A stretch of DNA of 64,000 nucleotides, taken from the NCBI GenBank assembly GCA_007859835.1, contig SJPJ01000001.1, forward strand, positions 799,440-863,439, written 5' to 3'. The position numbers were made by a program, and so were the translations under genes. The notes beneath the pieces are model-generated. The model saw nothing but the letters and a program-made list of their open reading frames with translations, had not been told where the DNA came from and ran no database searches. Position 1 is the stretch's first letter. Every line of letters begins with the position of its first letter. The DNA comes from Novipirellula herctigrandis (lineage in GTDB: Bacteria; Planctomycetota; Planctomycetia; Pirellulales; Pirellulaceae). Below, piece after piece: positions 35,318 through 45,600 of the stretch.

Positions 35318-35876
35318 GATGCCTCCGGGAAGGGGGGGGGTTGGCGTCTGCAATGCAAAACGGAAGCTGCTGCAAGAACCGATTCGGAAGCAAACAGCAG
35401 GGTTTCTAACGATGGATGGAGTAGCCAATCTGCCAAGGCGTCGACGCACAGTTAGAAAAAACGAGAAGCGGTAAAGGGAGGGCACCACTTGGTTTTCATT
35501 TTCTTCAGGACTGACTCTACGTCGACGCCTGCCAATCACTACGACGAAAGGAGGGTGGTCTTTCGTCGCCGACGAACTGGAACTGAATCGGACGCTTGGG
35601 CTACAAAATAGTCTTCGTCCCTTCGCGGAAAACAATCGAAGAAAGAATCGCTGGTCGGCTTACTAAGAGAAACAGTCGCAATGGGTACAAAACGCAGCGG
35701 TAGTCGTAGCCGCCCCTGACCGCTGCAGTTACCCCTAGCCGGATTGCTCGATACGATAGGCCCTAAAAGCGATATCCAATTCCCAAATACTGAAATCTCG
35801 AACAATTTAGGGTATACTCGTTTGACAATTTGCGAATCGCGTCTTTCTTTGCCCGCCTCAGACACTTTCAACAAAT
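35318..35876. other. intergenic region between divergent genes
   Basis: This 559-base region separates the small basic protein and the sulfatase. A homopolymer of nine G (plus strand) lies at 35332-35340, eleven bases from the ribosome-binding site of the minus-strand gene. The long minus-strand open frame crossing most of the region is compositionally biased and not supported. No RNA gene or clear promoter was recognised. Confidence 0.5.
35332..35340. repeat. nine-base homopolymeric G tract in a 5' leader
   Basis: Nine consecutive G residues (C on the transcribed minus strand) lie just upstream of the GGAGG site of the small basic protein gene. Tracts of this length can vary by slippage; whether this one does cannot be seen from one sequence. 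Confidence 0.8.
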
Positions 35877-37433
35877 ATGCATCACATTATGCTTGGTCGA
35901 TCCCAAATTATCGTCGCCTTCATGGCGATTAACCTATTGAATTGCTTCGCCGCAGAACCACAGAACATCCTGCAACCGCTTGAGCAACACGATGGCGTCA
36001 AGCCACGCAACGTCGTCTTCATTTTGACCGACGATCATCGCTATGATGCAATGGGGTTTATGGGGCACCCGTTCTTGAAAACCCCCAACCTCGATGCAAT
36101 CGCCAACAATGGTGTGCATGTAAAAAACGCATTCGTAACGACTTCGCTCTGCTCGCCGAGCCGCGCGTCAATCCTAACGGGACTCTATACCCACAAACAC
36201 CGCGTCATTGACAATAATCGCACCGTGCCCGAAGGAACCGTGTTCTTTCCTCAATACCTGCAGAACGCCGGCTATTCGACAGCCTTCATTGGAAAATGGC
36301 ACATGGGCGGGCATCACGATGACCCGCGACCTGGGTTTGATCACTGGATTAGCTTTCGCGGCCAAGGCGTCTACTTGCCGCCGAGACCGAGTTACACGCT
36401 GAACGTCAACGGAAAACGGGTTAAACAAAATGGCTACATCACCGACGAACTGACCGATTATGCGATTGATTGGCTCAAAGAACAGCAGGACTCCGACAAA
36501 CCATTTTGTCTATACCTCTCCCACAAAGCAGTTCACGCTAACTTCACCCCGGCCGAAAGGCATGCGGGGCAGTATGCCGATGCTGATTTGAGCTTTCTGC
36601 CTCGAGGCGAAAACATCACCGCACAAAACGATGCGCCCCGTTGGGTTCGCGACCAAAAGAACAGCTGGCACGGTATCGACTTTTCGTACCACAGCGACGA
36701 AGGACTCGACTATTTGTATCGCAGGTACTGTGAAACATTGCTGGGAGTTGACGACAGTGTCGGTCGTGTGATGGAGCAACTCAAAGAGATGGGCCTCTAC
36801 GATTCGACGCTCGTCATTTACATGGGCGACAACGGCTTCATGTGGGGCGAACACGGTTTGATTGACAAACGCGTCTCCTACGAAGAATCGATTCGCGTCC
36901 CGATGATGATGCAATGCCCCGAACTGTACAAAGGCGGAACCGTCCTCGATTCAGTAATTGGAAATATCGACATCGGACCAACGATCTTACACGCCGCCGG
37001 CTTGAAAGCTCCCGACTATATGGACGGAATGAGCTTCCTCGACTTGCCAAACAATCCAAACATGAAATGGCGTGACTATTTCTTGTACGTCTACTACTGG
37101 GAAAAGAACTTTCCCCAATCGCCGACCCAATTCGCACTTCGCGGCGATCGATTCAAGTACATCACGTATTATGGACTTTGGGATGTCGACGAACTCTACG
37201 ACTTGACGACCGACCCCGGCGAAACGATCAATTTGATTAACAACCCTGATTACAAGTCGGTTGCAAAAGAGATGGAAAACCGCTTGTACGAGATGTTGGG
37301 GGAAAGCGGCGGAATGGACATCCCGATGAACCAGCCCGCCGGTGGTATCAACAACAAACGCTGGGAAGAGCAAGGTGGCCAGCAATCGGCAGATTTTCCG
37401 GCATCAATGGTGGTCGAAAAACCGCTTAATTAA
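35877..37433 (+). CDS. secreted type I sulfatase
   Basis: The 518-residue product has a signal peptide (SQIIVAFMAINLLNCFAA) and a complete sulfatase domain: NVVFILTDDHRYDAMGF with the metal-binding aspartates at 52-53, then SLCSPSRASILTG, where C92 in C-x-P-S-R is the residue converted to formylglycine. GKWHMGGHHDDPRPGFDHWI, YMGDNGFMWGEHG and KRVSYEESIRVPM follow, as in alkaline-phosphatase-superfamily sulfatases. It hydrolyses sulfate esters, most likely of sulfated polysaccharides, in the periplasm or outside. Planctomycetes of this group carry very many such genes. No activating enzyme or sulfated-glycan cluster is adjacent, so the substrate is unknown. The ATG chosen gives a normal signal peptide. 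Confidence 0.95.
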   Translation: MHHIMLGRSQIIVAFMAINLLNCFAAEPQNILQPLEQHDGVKPRNVVFILTDDHRYDAMGFMGHPFLKTPNLDAIANNGVHVKNAFVTTSLCSPSRASILTGLYTHKHRVIDNNRTVPEGTVFFPQYLQNAGYSTAFIGKWHMGGHHDDPRPGFDHWISFRGQGVYLPPRPSYTLNVNGKRVKQNGYITDELTDYAIDWLKEQQDSDKPFCLYLSHKAVHANFTPAERHAGQYADADLSFLPRGENITAQNDAPRWVRDQKNSWHGIDFSYHSDEGLDYLYRRYCETLLGVDDSVGRVMEQLKEMGLYDSTLVIYMGDNGFMWGEHGLIDKRVSYEESIRVPMMMQCPELYKGGTVLDSVIGNIDIGPTILHAAGLKAPDYMDGMSFLDLPNNPNMKWRDYFLYVYYWEKNFPQSPTQFALRGDRFKYITYYGLWDVDELYDLTTDPGETINLINNPDYKSVAKEMENRLYEMLGESGGMDIPMNQPAGGINNKRWEEQGGQQSADFPASMVVEKPLN

Positions 37434-37624
37434 GCCCCTGCATGTTGAATTCGGAGAGCAGTTGAATTCGCTCACGATTCACGTGGCCCTCGTGCGTCCG
37501 TCACCCAACGCCGCAGTGCTCCAGCGATGCAAACAGCACGCAGCGAATTTTGTGCTGCAAACCCGCTCTGGTAAGCCTCCGTCAATTTCCCCCTGAGCAT
37601 CCCCCAAGCTCGGCAACCGCGAGC

Positions 37625-38752
37625 CTACCGAATCATCCGCTGTTCTACGGCGACTTCTTGGGAATGCTCGCTTTCGTAGACGCTAAACTCGGCCCACAGG
37701 GGGGCGTGATCGCTGATCAATGCAGCCTGCATTTCGCTTAGACCAAAGTCTCGCTGCAAATCGATCACCCCCGTTTGTCCTGTGAACTCAGTCGTCATTG
37801 TCCGGTCTAACAAAATGTGATCGAGAGTTTCACGACGGCGCACATCCGTTGGAATGTCACCCGCCACCGATACCACATTGGGGATCCTCGACAATTCGCC
37901 CAGCCCGGAAACGCCTGTATTCAAACTACCGACCAACAAATAGTCTTCGATGCCTGTTCGACTGTACTCGTAATCACGAACGCGAACAAAGACGTCATCA
38001 AGAACATTAACTTCCGCGCTAGCAAGGGCGTGCTGCGCCGGGTCTGGATCATTGTTCGCGTTGATAAGCGTGAAACAGAAAGGACGACCTCCATCCATCT
38101 GACCATCCGATGAAACCGGGATCGTCGCGAAAGACCCAACCATCGGCTCGCGGTGCATGCGGTCCGCCGAATCTTGAACGACATACGGTTCGCCTAACAA
38201 CCGAATTCGCCGAGCGTCCCACACGAACGCATAACATTGAGTGTCCTGATAGGAACGTCCAATGGGTTGGCTAACGGTCCCCGTATAGGTACCGCCTTCC
38301 GCATTAACGAGTTCGATCATACGGCGAACGGGACCAACATCACCTGACCGGATGTCTTGAATTGCGACAAGATCGAATTGGCGAATGATGCTCGCAATTG
38401 TCCCCATCACATCTACGCCAGGAACTTGACTGAGGGTTCGCGTCTGAGATTTTTTGTCACCGAACATCTGGATGTTAAAGGTCGCAATCCGAACGGTTGA
38501 ACTCGACCGCTCGCGGGGCACTTTGCGATTGACAATTAGATCGCCGTTGGCAGCTGCCAGCTCTGCTGTTTCATCATCCACACCTGCCCATTTATCAAGC
38601 ACCGACAAATCGATGCGCCCCGTTATGACAGACAAGCAGGCAGCCGCGATCCCACCAACACTTACCAGCGGACCGATCCACCGGATAAATGGAATGTAGG
38701 AAAACACAGACCGAGAAGAGCGTCGCCTTGAACGCCCGAAAAGTAATCCCAT
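37625..38752 (-). CDS. membrane-anchored endonuclease/exonuclease/phosphatase-fold protein with altered active site
   Basis: The 375-residue product from the ATG at 38752 (GGAGG five bases upstream) has a basic N-terminus, a membrane helix (IGPLVSVGGIAAACLSVITG, about 26-45) and an EEP domain. RIATFNIQMFG (88-98), FDLVAIQDIRSG with D133 in place of the usual catalytic glutamate, LDHILLDR and ISDHAPLWAEF with the terminal D-H pair (348-349) are clear. The segment that is normally GDFN reads GSLN (275-278), so the expected aspartate is serine, and no canonical histidine is seen at TLINANND. The fold is certain enough; nuclease or phosphatase activity is doubtful. A longer frame upstream (to 38941) is possible but lacks a ribosome-binding site. 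Confidence 0.83.
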   Translation of the reverse strand: MGLLFGRSRRRSSRSVFSYIPFIRWIGPLVSVGGIAAACLSVITGRIDLSVLDKWAGVDDETAELAAANGDLIVNRKVPRERSSSTVRIATFNIQMFGDKKSQTRTLSQVPGVDVMGTIASIIRQFDLVAIQDIRSGDVGPVRRMIELVNAEGGTYTGTVSQPIGRSYQDTQCYAFVWDARRIRLLGEPYVVQDSADRMHREPMVGSFATIPVSSDGQMDGGRPFCFTLINANNDPDPAQHALASAEVNVLDDVFVRVRDYEYSRTGIEDYLLVGSLNTGVSGLGELSRIPNVVSVAGDIPTDVRRRETLDHILLDRTMTTEFTGQTGVIDLQRDFGLSEMQAALISDHAPLWAEFSVYESEHSQEVAVEQRMIR

Positions 38753-39233
38753 TCCGGCCTCCATCACGGCAACAGCGGGTGGTAGAAAAAGCGACTGCCT
38801 GCAATTAGCAAAACAAAAAGTTTCACACAACATCAATGTGCGAGCGTACAGTTTGTTAGAGCCCCAAATTGGCAGATTGCACAATCGCCACAATCGGCAC
38901 AAATTAACATTGGCCTCTACATCAACACCGACGCTCACCACAAAGACTTACGACGCAAATATCCTTGCAGATGAGAACATGCCCGGCGTTCGGTAACCGT
39001 ACCTTTCAGGGTAGCGAAACGCCTCTCGCGTTTCGATCAGTACCGTCAATCGCAAGAAGTCTTGACGATATCCGTTTCGCTGCCAAACCCAGTTTTAAAC
39101 CGGAATGAAGCAGTTGAGAATTTTGAACATTGGCGGGACAACACCATGCGCCAGTAGCTGCACCGACGCTGAATTGCCAGGAGGAATCTTGGCCAAATTA
39201 TGCTTGAATTGTTCTAAGCAACTTACCCACTGA
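38753..39233. other. intergenic region downstream of parB
   Basis: This 481-base region contains no supported gene. An 8-bp perfect stem with a five-base loop (39015-39035) is the main structure. Two stretches near 39190-39233 are AT-rich. It should contain the promoter of the EEP-fold gene; none could be pinned down. Confidence 0.5.
39015..39035 (-). terminator. stem-loop downstream of parB, possible terminator
   Basis: CGAAACGC and GCGTTTCG form a perfect 8-bp stem around CTCTC. It lies about 200 bases beyond the parB stop on the transcribed strand. There is no following U-run, so intrinsic termination is uncertain; it could be an RNA processing site or a palindrome bound by protein. Confidence 0.35.
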
Positions 39234-40199
39234 CTAACCAGCTACTCTAAGTCTTGGCTTACCCGCGTCGGAGAGCATGTCTCGCAAACGTTCAAATTCA
39301 TCGGGATCGGTGAAGTGAAGGGTGATCTTTCCACGACCGCGAGCCGAGCTTTTGATCTCGACCTTGGTGCCAAAAATCATTCGCATCTCTTGTTGCATCG
39401 CCTCGACCTGCGGCGAAATCGTTCGCCGCTTCTGACGCGTCGCATTGACGACCTTCTTACCAGTCTCTGCGTCTTCCTCGGCCTTCAGAAGCTCCGCCAC
39501 ATGCGTCTCGGTGGCCCGGACACTCCACGATTCTTCCTTGATCTTTTCGGCCGTACGACGTTGGATTTCTTCGTCACCGATGGGCAGCAGTGCTCGAGCG
39601 TGCCCAGCCGTTAACTCGCCACCCTGCAACATATCTAAAATTCCATCTGGCAATTCCAACAACCGCATCAGGTTCGCAATCGTGCTACGGTCAATGCTGA
39701 GCCGCCGGGCCAGATCATCTTGTTTGCACTTGTGCTCATCGATGTACCGTTTGAAGGACAACGCCTTTTCAATCGGATTCAAATCTTTCCGTTGGAGGTT
39801 TTCGATAATCGCCAATTCTGCGACGAGGCGATCATCAGCTTCGCGCACTTCCGCGCGGATCGTCGGCAAGCCAGCGTGGATGGTGGCCCGAAGCCGACGC
39901 TCGCCGCTGATCAATTGGTACTTTCCGTCAACAATCCGAACCAGGATCGGTTGGAGTTGCTGATGGTTTTTCAGACTCTCGGCGAGCGATGCAATCTCTT
40001 CTGGATTGAATTCACGGCGAGGTTGAAAAGGATTGTTTTGGATGTCACCGACCGCTAACTCAAGCGACTGGATCTTCACGCCCTCCTGCCCACCGGCCGA
40101 GTCGGACAAAGGATTACCTTCGTCGTCGAGCGGTGTCCCCAAGAGAGCCGCTAGCCCTTTTCCTAAACGACGGTCCTTATTGGTTGTTGCACTAGTCAC
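39234..40199 (-). CDS. parB: chromosome partitioning protein ParB
   Basis: The 321-residue product starts at a GTG (40199) that overlaps the parA stop by eight bases; the frame runs further upstream but that sequence is not ParB-like. It opens with RRLGKGLAALLG, the N-terminal ParA-activating segment. ParB motifs follow: IQNNPFQPRREFNPEEIASL, GERRLRA and ENLQRKDLNPIEKALSFKRY, which belong to the CTP-binding ParB/Srx-like domain, then the HTH DDLARRLSIDRSTIANLMRL and a C-terminal dimerisation region. It loads at parS and works with ParA to segregate origin regions. No complete parS sequence was spotted in the window. Confidence 0.95.
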   Translation of the reverse strand: MTSATTNKDRRLGKGLAALLGTPLDDEGNPLSDSAGGQEGVKIQSLELAVGDIQNNPFQPRREFNPEEIASLAESLKNHQQLQPILVRIVDGKYQLISGERRLRATIHAGLPTIRAEVREADDRLVAELAIIENLQRKDLNPIEKALSFKRYIDEHKCKQDDLARRLSIDRSTIANLMRLLELPDGILDMLQGGELTAGHARALLPIGDEEIQRRTAEKIKEESWSVRATETHVAELLKAEEDAETGKKVVNATRQKRRTISPQVEAMQQEMRMIFGTKVEIKSSARGRGKITLHFTDPDEFERLRDMLSDAGKPRLRVAG

Positions 40200-40938
40200 G
40201 CTCGAGCACCTCCATGCACAGCTGGGTATAAGCAAACGCGCCGCGGGATCGCGGTGCATACTCAAACACGGTTTGGCCGTGACTCGGAGCTTCGCACAGC
40301 GAAACGTCCCGAGGCACGACACAGTCAAAAACAATATCACCAAAGAAGTCACGCACTTCGTCGTCGACTTCTCGTGTCAATTCAAGATATGGATCATACA
40401 TAGTTAGTAGGATTCCACCAAAGGTCAGTCTGCCATCGGTAGCGACAATTACCTTCTTTATTGTTTGAATAAGTTGGGTCAATCCTTCCATCGCGAAATA
40501 TTCGCATTGGATTGGCATCAACACCTCGGTACTGCCAGCCAAGGCAGTCTGCGTGAGCGGACCAACACTAGGTGGGCAATCCACCAGGATATAGTCGTAC
40601 TGATCAATGATCGAATCAAGATGCTTGCGAACGATACTGGTTTCGCTTTCACCTGCAGCGGCCAAGCGATCAACATCCTGCAAGGTACGACTACCACGAA
40701 TTATCGATAAGTTGTTAACCTTGGTTTGAATGATCGCGGAATCGAGCGATCCATCACTGATCATTGCATGGCCGTCGGTCGGTTCATGGCCAAGCGAACC
40801 GGTCGCATTGCATTGCGGGTCCATGTCGAGAAGCAGTGACCGCTTGCCGGAAATTGCGAGCGCAGCCGAAAGGTTTACCGCCGTGGTAGTCTTACCCACG
40901 CCACCCTTCTGATTCACCACACAAAGAATCCGGCCCAC
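40192..40938 (-). CDS. parA: chromosome partitioning ATPase ParA (Soj)
   Basis: The 248-residue product starts at a GTG with MGRILCVVNQKGGVGKTTTA, the deviant Walker A motif of ParA/MinD ATPases (K-G-G-V-G-K-T-T). LLLDMDPQCNATGSLG and YILVDCPPSVGPLTQTAL carry the A' and Walker B elements. Length matches chromosomal Soj-type ParA rather than larger plasmid forms with an N-terminal HTH. GAGG lies about ten bases before the start. It is cotranscribed and translationally coupled with parB. It binds DNA non-specifically and moves ParB-parS complexes. Confidence 0.95.
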   Translation of the reverse strand: MGRILCVVNQKGGVGKTTTAVNLSAALAISGKRSLLLDMDPQCNATGSLGHEPTDGHAMISDGSLDSAIIQTKVNNLSIIRGSRTLQDVDRLAAAGESETSIVRKHLDSIIDQYDYILVDCPPSVGPLTQTALAGSTEVLMPIQCEYFAMEGLTQLIQTIKKVIVATDGRLTFGGILLTMYDPYLELTREVDDEVRDFFGDIVFDCVVPRDVSLCEAPSHGQTVFEYAPRSRGAFAYTQLCMEVLERD

Positions 40939-41306
40939 GGCTTATTGCCCTCGTTCGTATTTTGCATCCCGCCAATCCGTTGACGATGATGGAGATTACG
41001 AAGAATCGGCTTGCGGAAACAAGACTGGTTTCACAAGAAACTTATGCTACAAACCGGCGAGCACACCAAAGAAACCCCGCATTGCTTGGCAGCACATAGC
41101 ACTGAAAGAGCCAAGAATTTAGAAAGCAGGACTGAGGCCAGACGGCCACCCGCAAAAGCAGACGACCAATTCAACCAAAGCAATTCACCCATAGCGACCG
41201 TTTGGCTAGCGGATCGCGTACCGAACAATGGCCCCAGCACGCCCCGATGCACAAGACATCCTGACATACGCTCCAATCGCACGGGGCCAATGAACCTAGC
41301 CGCCGA
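40939..41306. other. intergenic region upstream of parA
   Basis: This 368-base region lies between the parA start and the end of the TIGR03009 gene, both on the minus strand. Short open frames on both strands are compositionally unlike their neighbours and are not called. No terminator or promoter could be assigned. Confidence 0.5.
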
Positions 41307-42317
41307 CTACCTCATGGACTTTCCCTGAGGATTCGCTGCTTGCTGGGCTGGTGGATCGACCACAGGATTAAACTTATCGCGGAAGATTGTCCAATCGCTC
41401 GGTGGCTTGTCACTAATGAAGTTCTGCATGAAGTTCGCCAACGCATTGCCAACACCATTCCTCTTCATCTCAACAAACTCGTACTGGTCCCACTTGGCCG
41501 CGTTGACAGGATGAAAATTAGGTGCGTAGAGAATCAACGCTTTAGGCAAGAAGGTTTTCTCCTCGAGCGCGATCTGCACCATCTTGTATTGGGCTCGATC
41601 GTCTTGGCGCTTTGGCCACGCTTCAATCAAGATCAACCCTTCGGCGGGTGCTTGCACTTGGCGGACCCAATATCGCTGCTGAATTTCCTGAGCGTTCAAA
41701 TTGAAAACGAACGGCAATGGACTATTAAAGATTTGCTGACCCTGCATGTCAGGCGGGAGATCTTGGATGTTGCATTTCTTTTCACTCCGGTCAAACTCGA
41801 TCAACTGAGTTCCGTTGCAGACCCAGTGCTCGCCATACATCCCCGGCTGACCCGCGAACTCTGGCTTGCCTTCCTTCATCCCCTTGAAGTAGACCAAAGA
41901 GTCAACGCGAAATAGCCCCTTGTCGGGCGAGGCGTACTTCACGACGCCATCGGCACGAGTGGCGTGAATGCCTGCGGGAGCCGCTTGATTATCGTAGTGC
42001 CAACGTTGGAACTTACAATCGAGCGTCTTCGTCCCCTGGCTTTGTTGTTGCCACGCCAACAGGAGCTGGTTTAGCTGTGCTTGCTGTGCAGCATTGAGCG
42101 GTTCAAAAGGCTGCTGCGGAGCCGAACGATTTGCCGCAGGTCGCTGACGTTGCTGTGCCGCGATCCTCGCATCAGGTGCATCCGTTTGCTGCGGATTCGC
42201 TTGTTGAGCATAAGAGGGAACGCCACCCGATTGCTGGGCGAAGCTCTCTGTCGGGGCGAGAGGTTGGACCGCCATGAAAGCGGTTAGCAAGAAGCCAGTC
42301 CAGGAAAATCGTTTCAT
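41307..42317 (-). CDS. secreted planctomycete protein of the TIGR03009 type
   Basis: The 336-residue product has a signal peptide (TGFLLTAFMAVQPLAPTESF, cut near SFA). A Gln/Pro/Ala-rich linker runs to about residue 75 (QQRQRPAANRSAPQQPFEPL), followed by a beta-rich domain: TKTLDCKFQRWHYDNQ, YASPDKGLFRVDSLVYF, EHWVCNGTQLIEFDRSEKKC, FNSPLPFVFNLNAQEIQQRY, LILIEAWPKRQDDRAQYKMV and ILYAPNFHPVNAAKWDQYEF. This matches the uncharacterised TIGR03009 family known from planctomycetes, which resembles LolA-like lipid carriers. The function is not known; lipid or lipoprotein handling in the periplasm is an inference from fold resemblance only. Confidence 0.85.
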   Translation of the reverse strand: MKRFSWTGFLLTAFMAVQPLAPTESFAQQSGGVPSYAQQANPQQTDAPDARIAAQQRQRPAANRSAPQQPFEPLNAAQQAQLNQLLLAWQQQSQGTKTLDCKFQRWHYDNQAAPAGIHATRADGVVKYASPDKGLFRVDSLVYFKGMKEGKPEFAGQPGMYGEHWVCNGTQLIEFDRSEKKCNIQDLPPDMQGQQIFNSPLPFVFNLNAQEIQQRYWVRQVQAPAEGLILIEAWPKRQDDRAQYKMVQIALEEKTFLPKALILYAPNFHPVNAAKWDQYEFVEMKRNGVGNALANFMQNFISDKPPSDWTIFRDKFNPVVDPPAQQAANPQGKSMR

Positions 42318-42699
42318 CCGTGACGCCTGCGTGAAATTTTGATCGTGAAACTCATGTTGACTGTATCCTTACAGCCAAACTTTGAAGCAGCTTATCAAAC
42401 GGTCTCGTTCTAGCGAAAGGGCGATTTACCGGTATTCCGAACAACCGATGTTGGCAAGGTGGCGCCGAATGCACAATACTTGCACCGCAGACATCCCACC
42501 CGTTGCTTCGCAAAGACACGAACCCGGCGTCCGCTTCAAAAGAAATTACTGGCGAACATCAACGCCCCAATTCGCATTCCGACTCGCCTTGACTACGAGT
42601 TCGAAAAAGGCAGCGAAAGATGGCGAGATTTTCGGCTTTTGCCAGTACCGGGCGAACCGCGCGCCAGTCTCGCCGTTGGAAAATTCAACTATGGCGAAC
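42318..42699. other. intergenic region between YhaN-like and TIGR03009 genes
   Basis: This 382-base stretch separates two minus-strand genes. No gene, terminator hairpin with U-run, or repeat was seen. Plus-strand frames that enter it continue antisense into the biased 3' end of the ATPase gene and are not supported. Confidence 0.5.
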
Positions 42700-45600
42700 C
42701 TACTCTGTTGTCGCTCGCCACCACGGACCGTGCTCATCTTGAACCTCTTCGGACTCAGATTCCTCGATCCATTCGCTGCGGGCCACCGATGCCATCTTGT
42801 CCTCTTCGACTCGGTCTTGCTCAGCATCTTGCTCGAACCACGCCCAACCGATTGATGGCTGAGGCTGTTCATACTCATCTTCAACGTACTCGGGCTCGAC
42901 GTACTCACGCTCAATCACAACGGGTTTTGGCGCCGGTTTGGGAACCGGATTTGGAGCCGGCTTTGGCTCGACAACGACCTTTGGCTTTTCCGGGGCTCGC
43001 TCGACGACGATCACCTTCGGCTCGGGCCGAACCAGCTTCTTTTCACGATAGACGATCCTCGGTTTTGGCTTCGGATCTTCCATCACCGGTTCCGGCTCTG
43101 GCTCGGGCTCTTCGACTTCTTCCTGTTCCATCACCGACTCGTCGCCGACCTCTTCTTCCTCGTACTCTTCTTCGAACGCTTCTTCTTCACTTCGTTCTTC
43201 AGGCAGCAAGATCTCGGCGCGGCCAGGCTCACCCTGGGCGGGCATTAACCGAACCTGCACATCAATATCGTGGAAGATATCAACGATGTGGTCGTGGCAA
43301 GTAAACATCAACACTTGGTGCCCAAGCTCCGCAAAGGTCTTCAATGTCTTCGCCGCAGCGATCGCTCGATCACCGTCGAAGTTGACAAGCACATCGTCGA
43401 GCACCAACGGCAACATCACACCACGACGGGCGTAGGACGCTGCAAGCGATAGCCGCAAAGCAATAAATACCGCCTCGCGAGTACCTCGACTCAGAACGTC
43501 AATCGACAACGATTTCCCTGCCGTATCATCGACCTTCAACTGGTTTGTTCCGAGCGGCGTCCAAATGCGGTTGTACTTTCCGTCAGTTAGCTGAGTCAAA
43601 AACGACGAAGCTTCGCGAAGCGTTTCGGGCTGGCGTTCGCGTTCGAATGTTCCGCAAACGTCTTCTAGCAGGTAGCTGGCCATCGACAAGGTCTGCCAGC
43701 GACGAGCGGAGGCAGCAATTTTTCGCTCGATGCAACCGAGCTCCAATTGGGCTGCCGTCAACCGACCATCTTCGCCCAACTGCTTCATCTCTTGAGTGAT
43801 CTCACCCTGCTGAGTGCGGAGCTGCGCGATGCGCGTTTCGGTTTCGGTCATTCGCGTGGTCAATGAGTCCCATCGTTTCTCGATATCGCCCATCTTCGCA
43901 CCTTCGATCTCGCGAGCAACTGAATCGTATTCGACGTGGCTCCCAATGATCGACCGAACTTGCTTCTCTAACTCAGCATGCTCCTTTCGCATCTCCAGCA
44001 AACTCGCCTTACTGTCAACCATCCCATAGAATTGTTCGGGGGTCGCAACACCACACTTAGCCCACAATGCTCGACGCTGCTGTTCGCCACGTTCGATCGC
44101 TCGGAAATAGGAACCTTGCTGCTTCTTTAGCTTCAGGTCCTGTTCCTTCAATTCGCGGCGTCGTTTGATCCAATGCTGTTGACGCGACAATTCTTCATGC
44201 AAATGGTTTAATTGATCGAGTGGATTTGTCCGAGCGTGAATTCGCGTGGCCGTCACATCGCGTGACTGTTGGTCATCGTCCTGGTAGTCGTGATCACGTT
44301 CGCGACTAGAAAGCTCAGCCCTGTCGTCCGACAAATCCAAGGCTTCGAAATAGAGGGCCTCGATACGTCGTGCGATCGTTTGCCGCTCGCGTCGCCGCTG
44401 CTCCTTCTCTGCTTTAAGCTCATCGAGCCGACGGTAACTCTGCTGCAACGCCTCGTAACCATCGCTTAATTTTCGAACACTCGACGGCGACAAAGAATCG
44501 CTAAGCCCAAGCTCTTCAAGCGTACCGGACCAATCGCGACGCGCCTCTTTCAAACCATCCGCAGCCTCACTCGCTCGCGACCGGGCCGACTTAAACGACT
44601 GCATCGACGCTTCGTGATTGTGATATGTTGGCAGGACGGATTCGAGCTCTGCTAGCAAAGCCTCGGTTTCTCGAATTCTCAATTCGAGAGACTCAGCACT
44701 GGTCGGCAGCGACGAATCAACATCACTTCGTTCGGCCTCAATTTCGCGAATCTGTTTTCGAAGGCTATCAATTTGGCGTTCGCAATCATCCAGGTCTCGA
44801 GACGTAGATCGCATGCCATTTTCGCGACCGAAATAGTACGCCATCATACTGACGATACCAACCATCAACCATAACATGCCCCATGTTGGATCGGGCTCCG
44901 CAACGAACCAATCCAAACCTACAAGGTTTGCAAAGCCATAGATCAATGCCATTCCGCCAAAGATAAACGGAACCGACAACAGGATCAGCCGATCGATCGG
45001 CAACGCTTCGTCGGTGGTCAAATCAACCGATTCTTTTTCAAGATCGCGATAATGCCGTTTCAATTTATCGAGATGTTCGCCTAGCTGGACTCGGTGACGC
45101 AAGCTCGCGATCATCTCAGTTTGCTCTCGAATCGCTTGCTGCAGATTCGTTGCATGTGCCCTCGCCAAGACATCCTGTAACTGGGCCCCAAGTTTTTCTG
45201 ACCGTGTTTTATGCTCGGCACTTTCATTGCGGGCTTGGTTCAACAGGAACACTTGTTCCTTCACTCGCTTGGCGGGTCCTGCCAGAGCGGACAAGGCTTG
45301 CTTTGACAGATCGGGCATCTTTGACATGTCGCCCTCGAGAACCGCCGCTCGATCCCGTTCGTCCATCCCCAAACGATCCGCGTCTACCTCAAGCTGCTTG
45401 CGAGCTTTTTCAATTTGCACATCGAGCCGTTCGATTTGTTCTTCGAGGGCTTCGACCCAGGTTGCTTGCTCGGACGCCGCTTCGATTCGCCCCTGCAGAT
45501 CAAACATCCGCTTACTAACAGGAATTTGCTCTGCCTTCACACGAATTTCCCGGCGTTTCGCCTTCACCTCTTCAATCTTTGCCTTGGCGTCTTCGACCAT

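Noticed and set aside
35318-35635. Upstream extension of the small basic protein frame by 106 codons
   Set aside because: A GGAGG site precedes the internal ATG at 35317, and the upstream stretch is Ser/Arg/Phe-rich with no similarity to a folded domain.
41011-41328. A 105-codon plus-strand frame upstream of parA
   Set aside because: It starts at a TTG with no ribosome-binding site, is polar and repetitive in composition, and overlaps the 3' end of the TIGR03009 gene.
42459-43304. A 281-codon plus-strand frame over the ATPase C-terminus
   Set aside because: It is Arg/Pro/Leu-rich and mirrors the acidic/proline tail of the minus-strand gene. No family, start signal or signal peptide is present.
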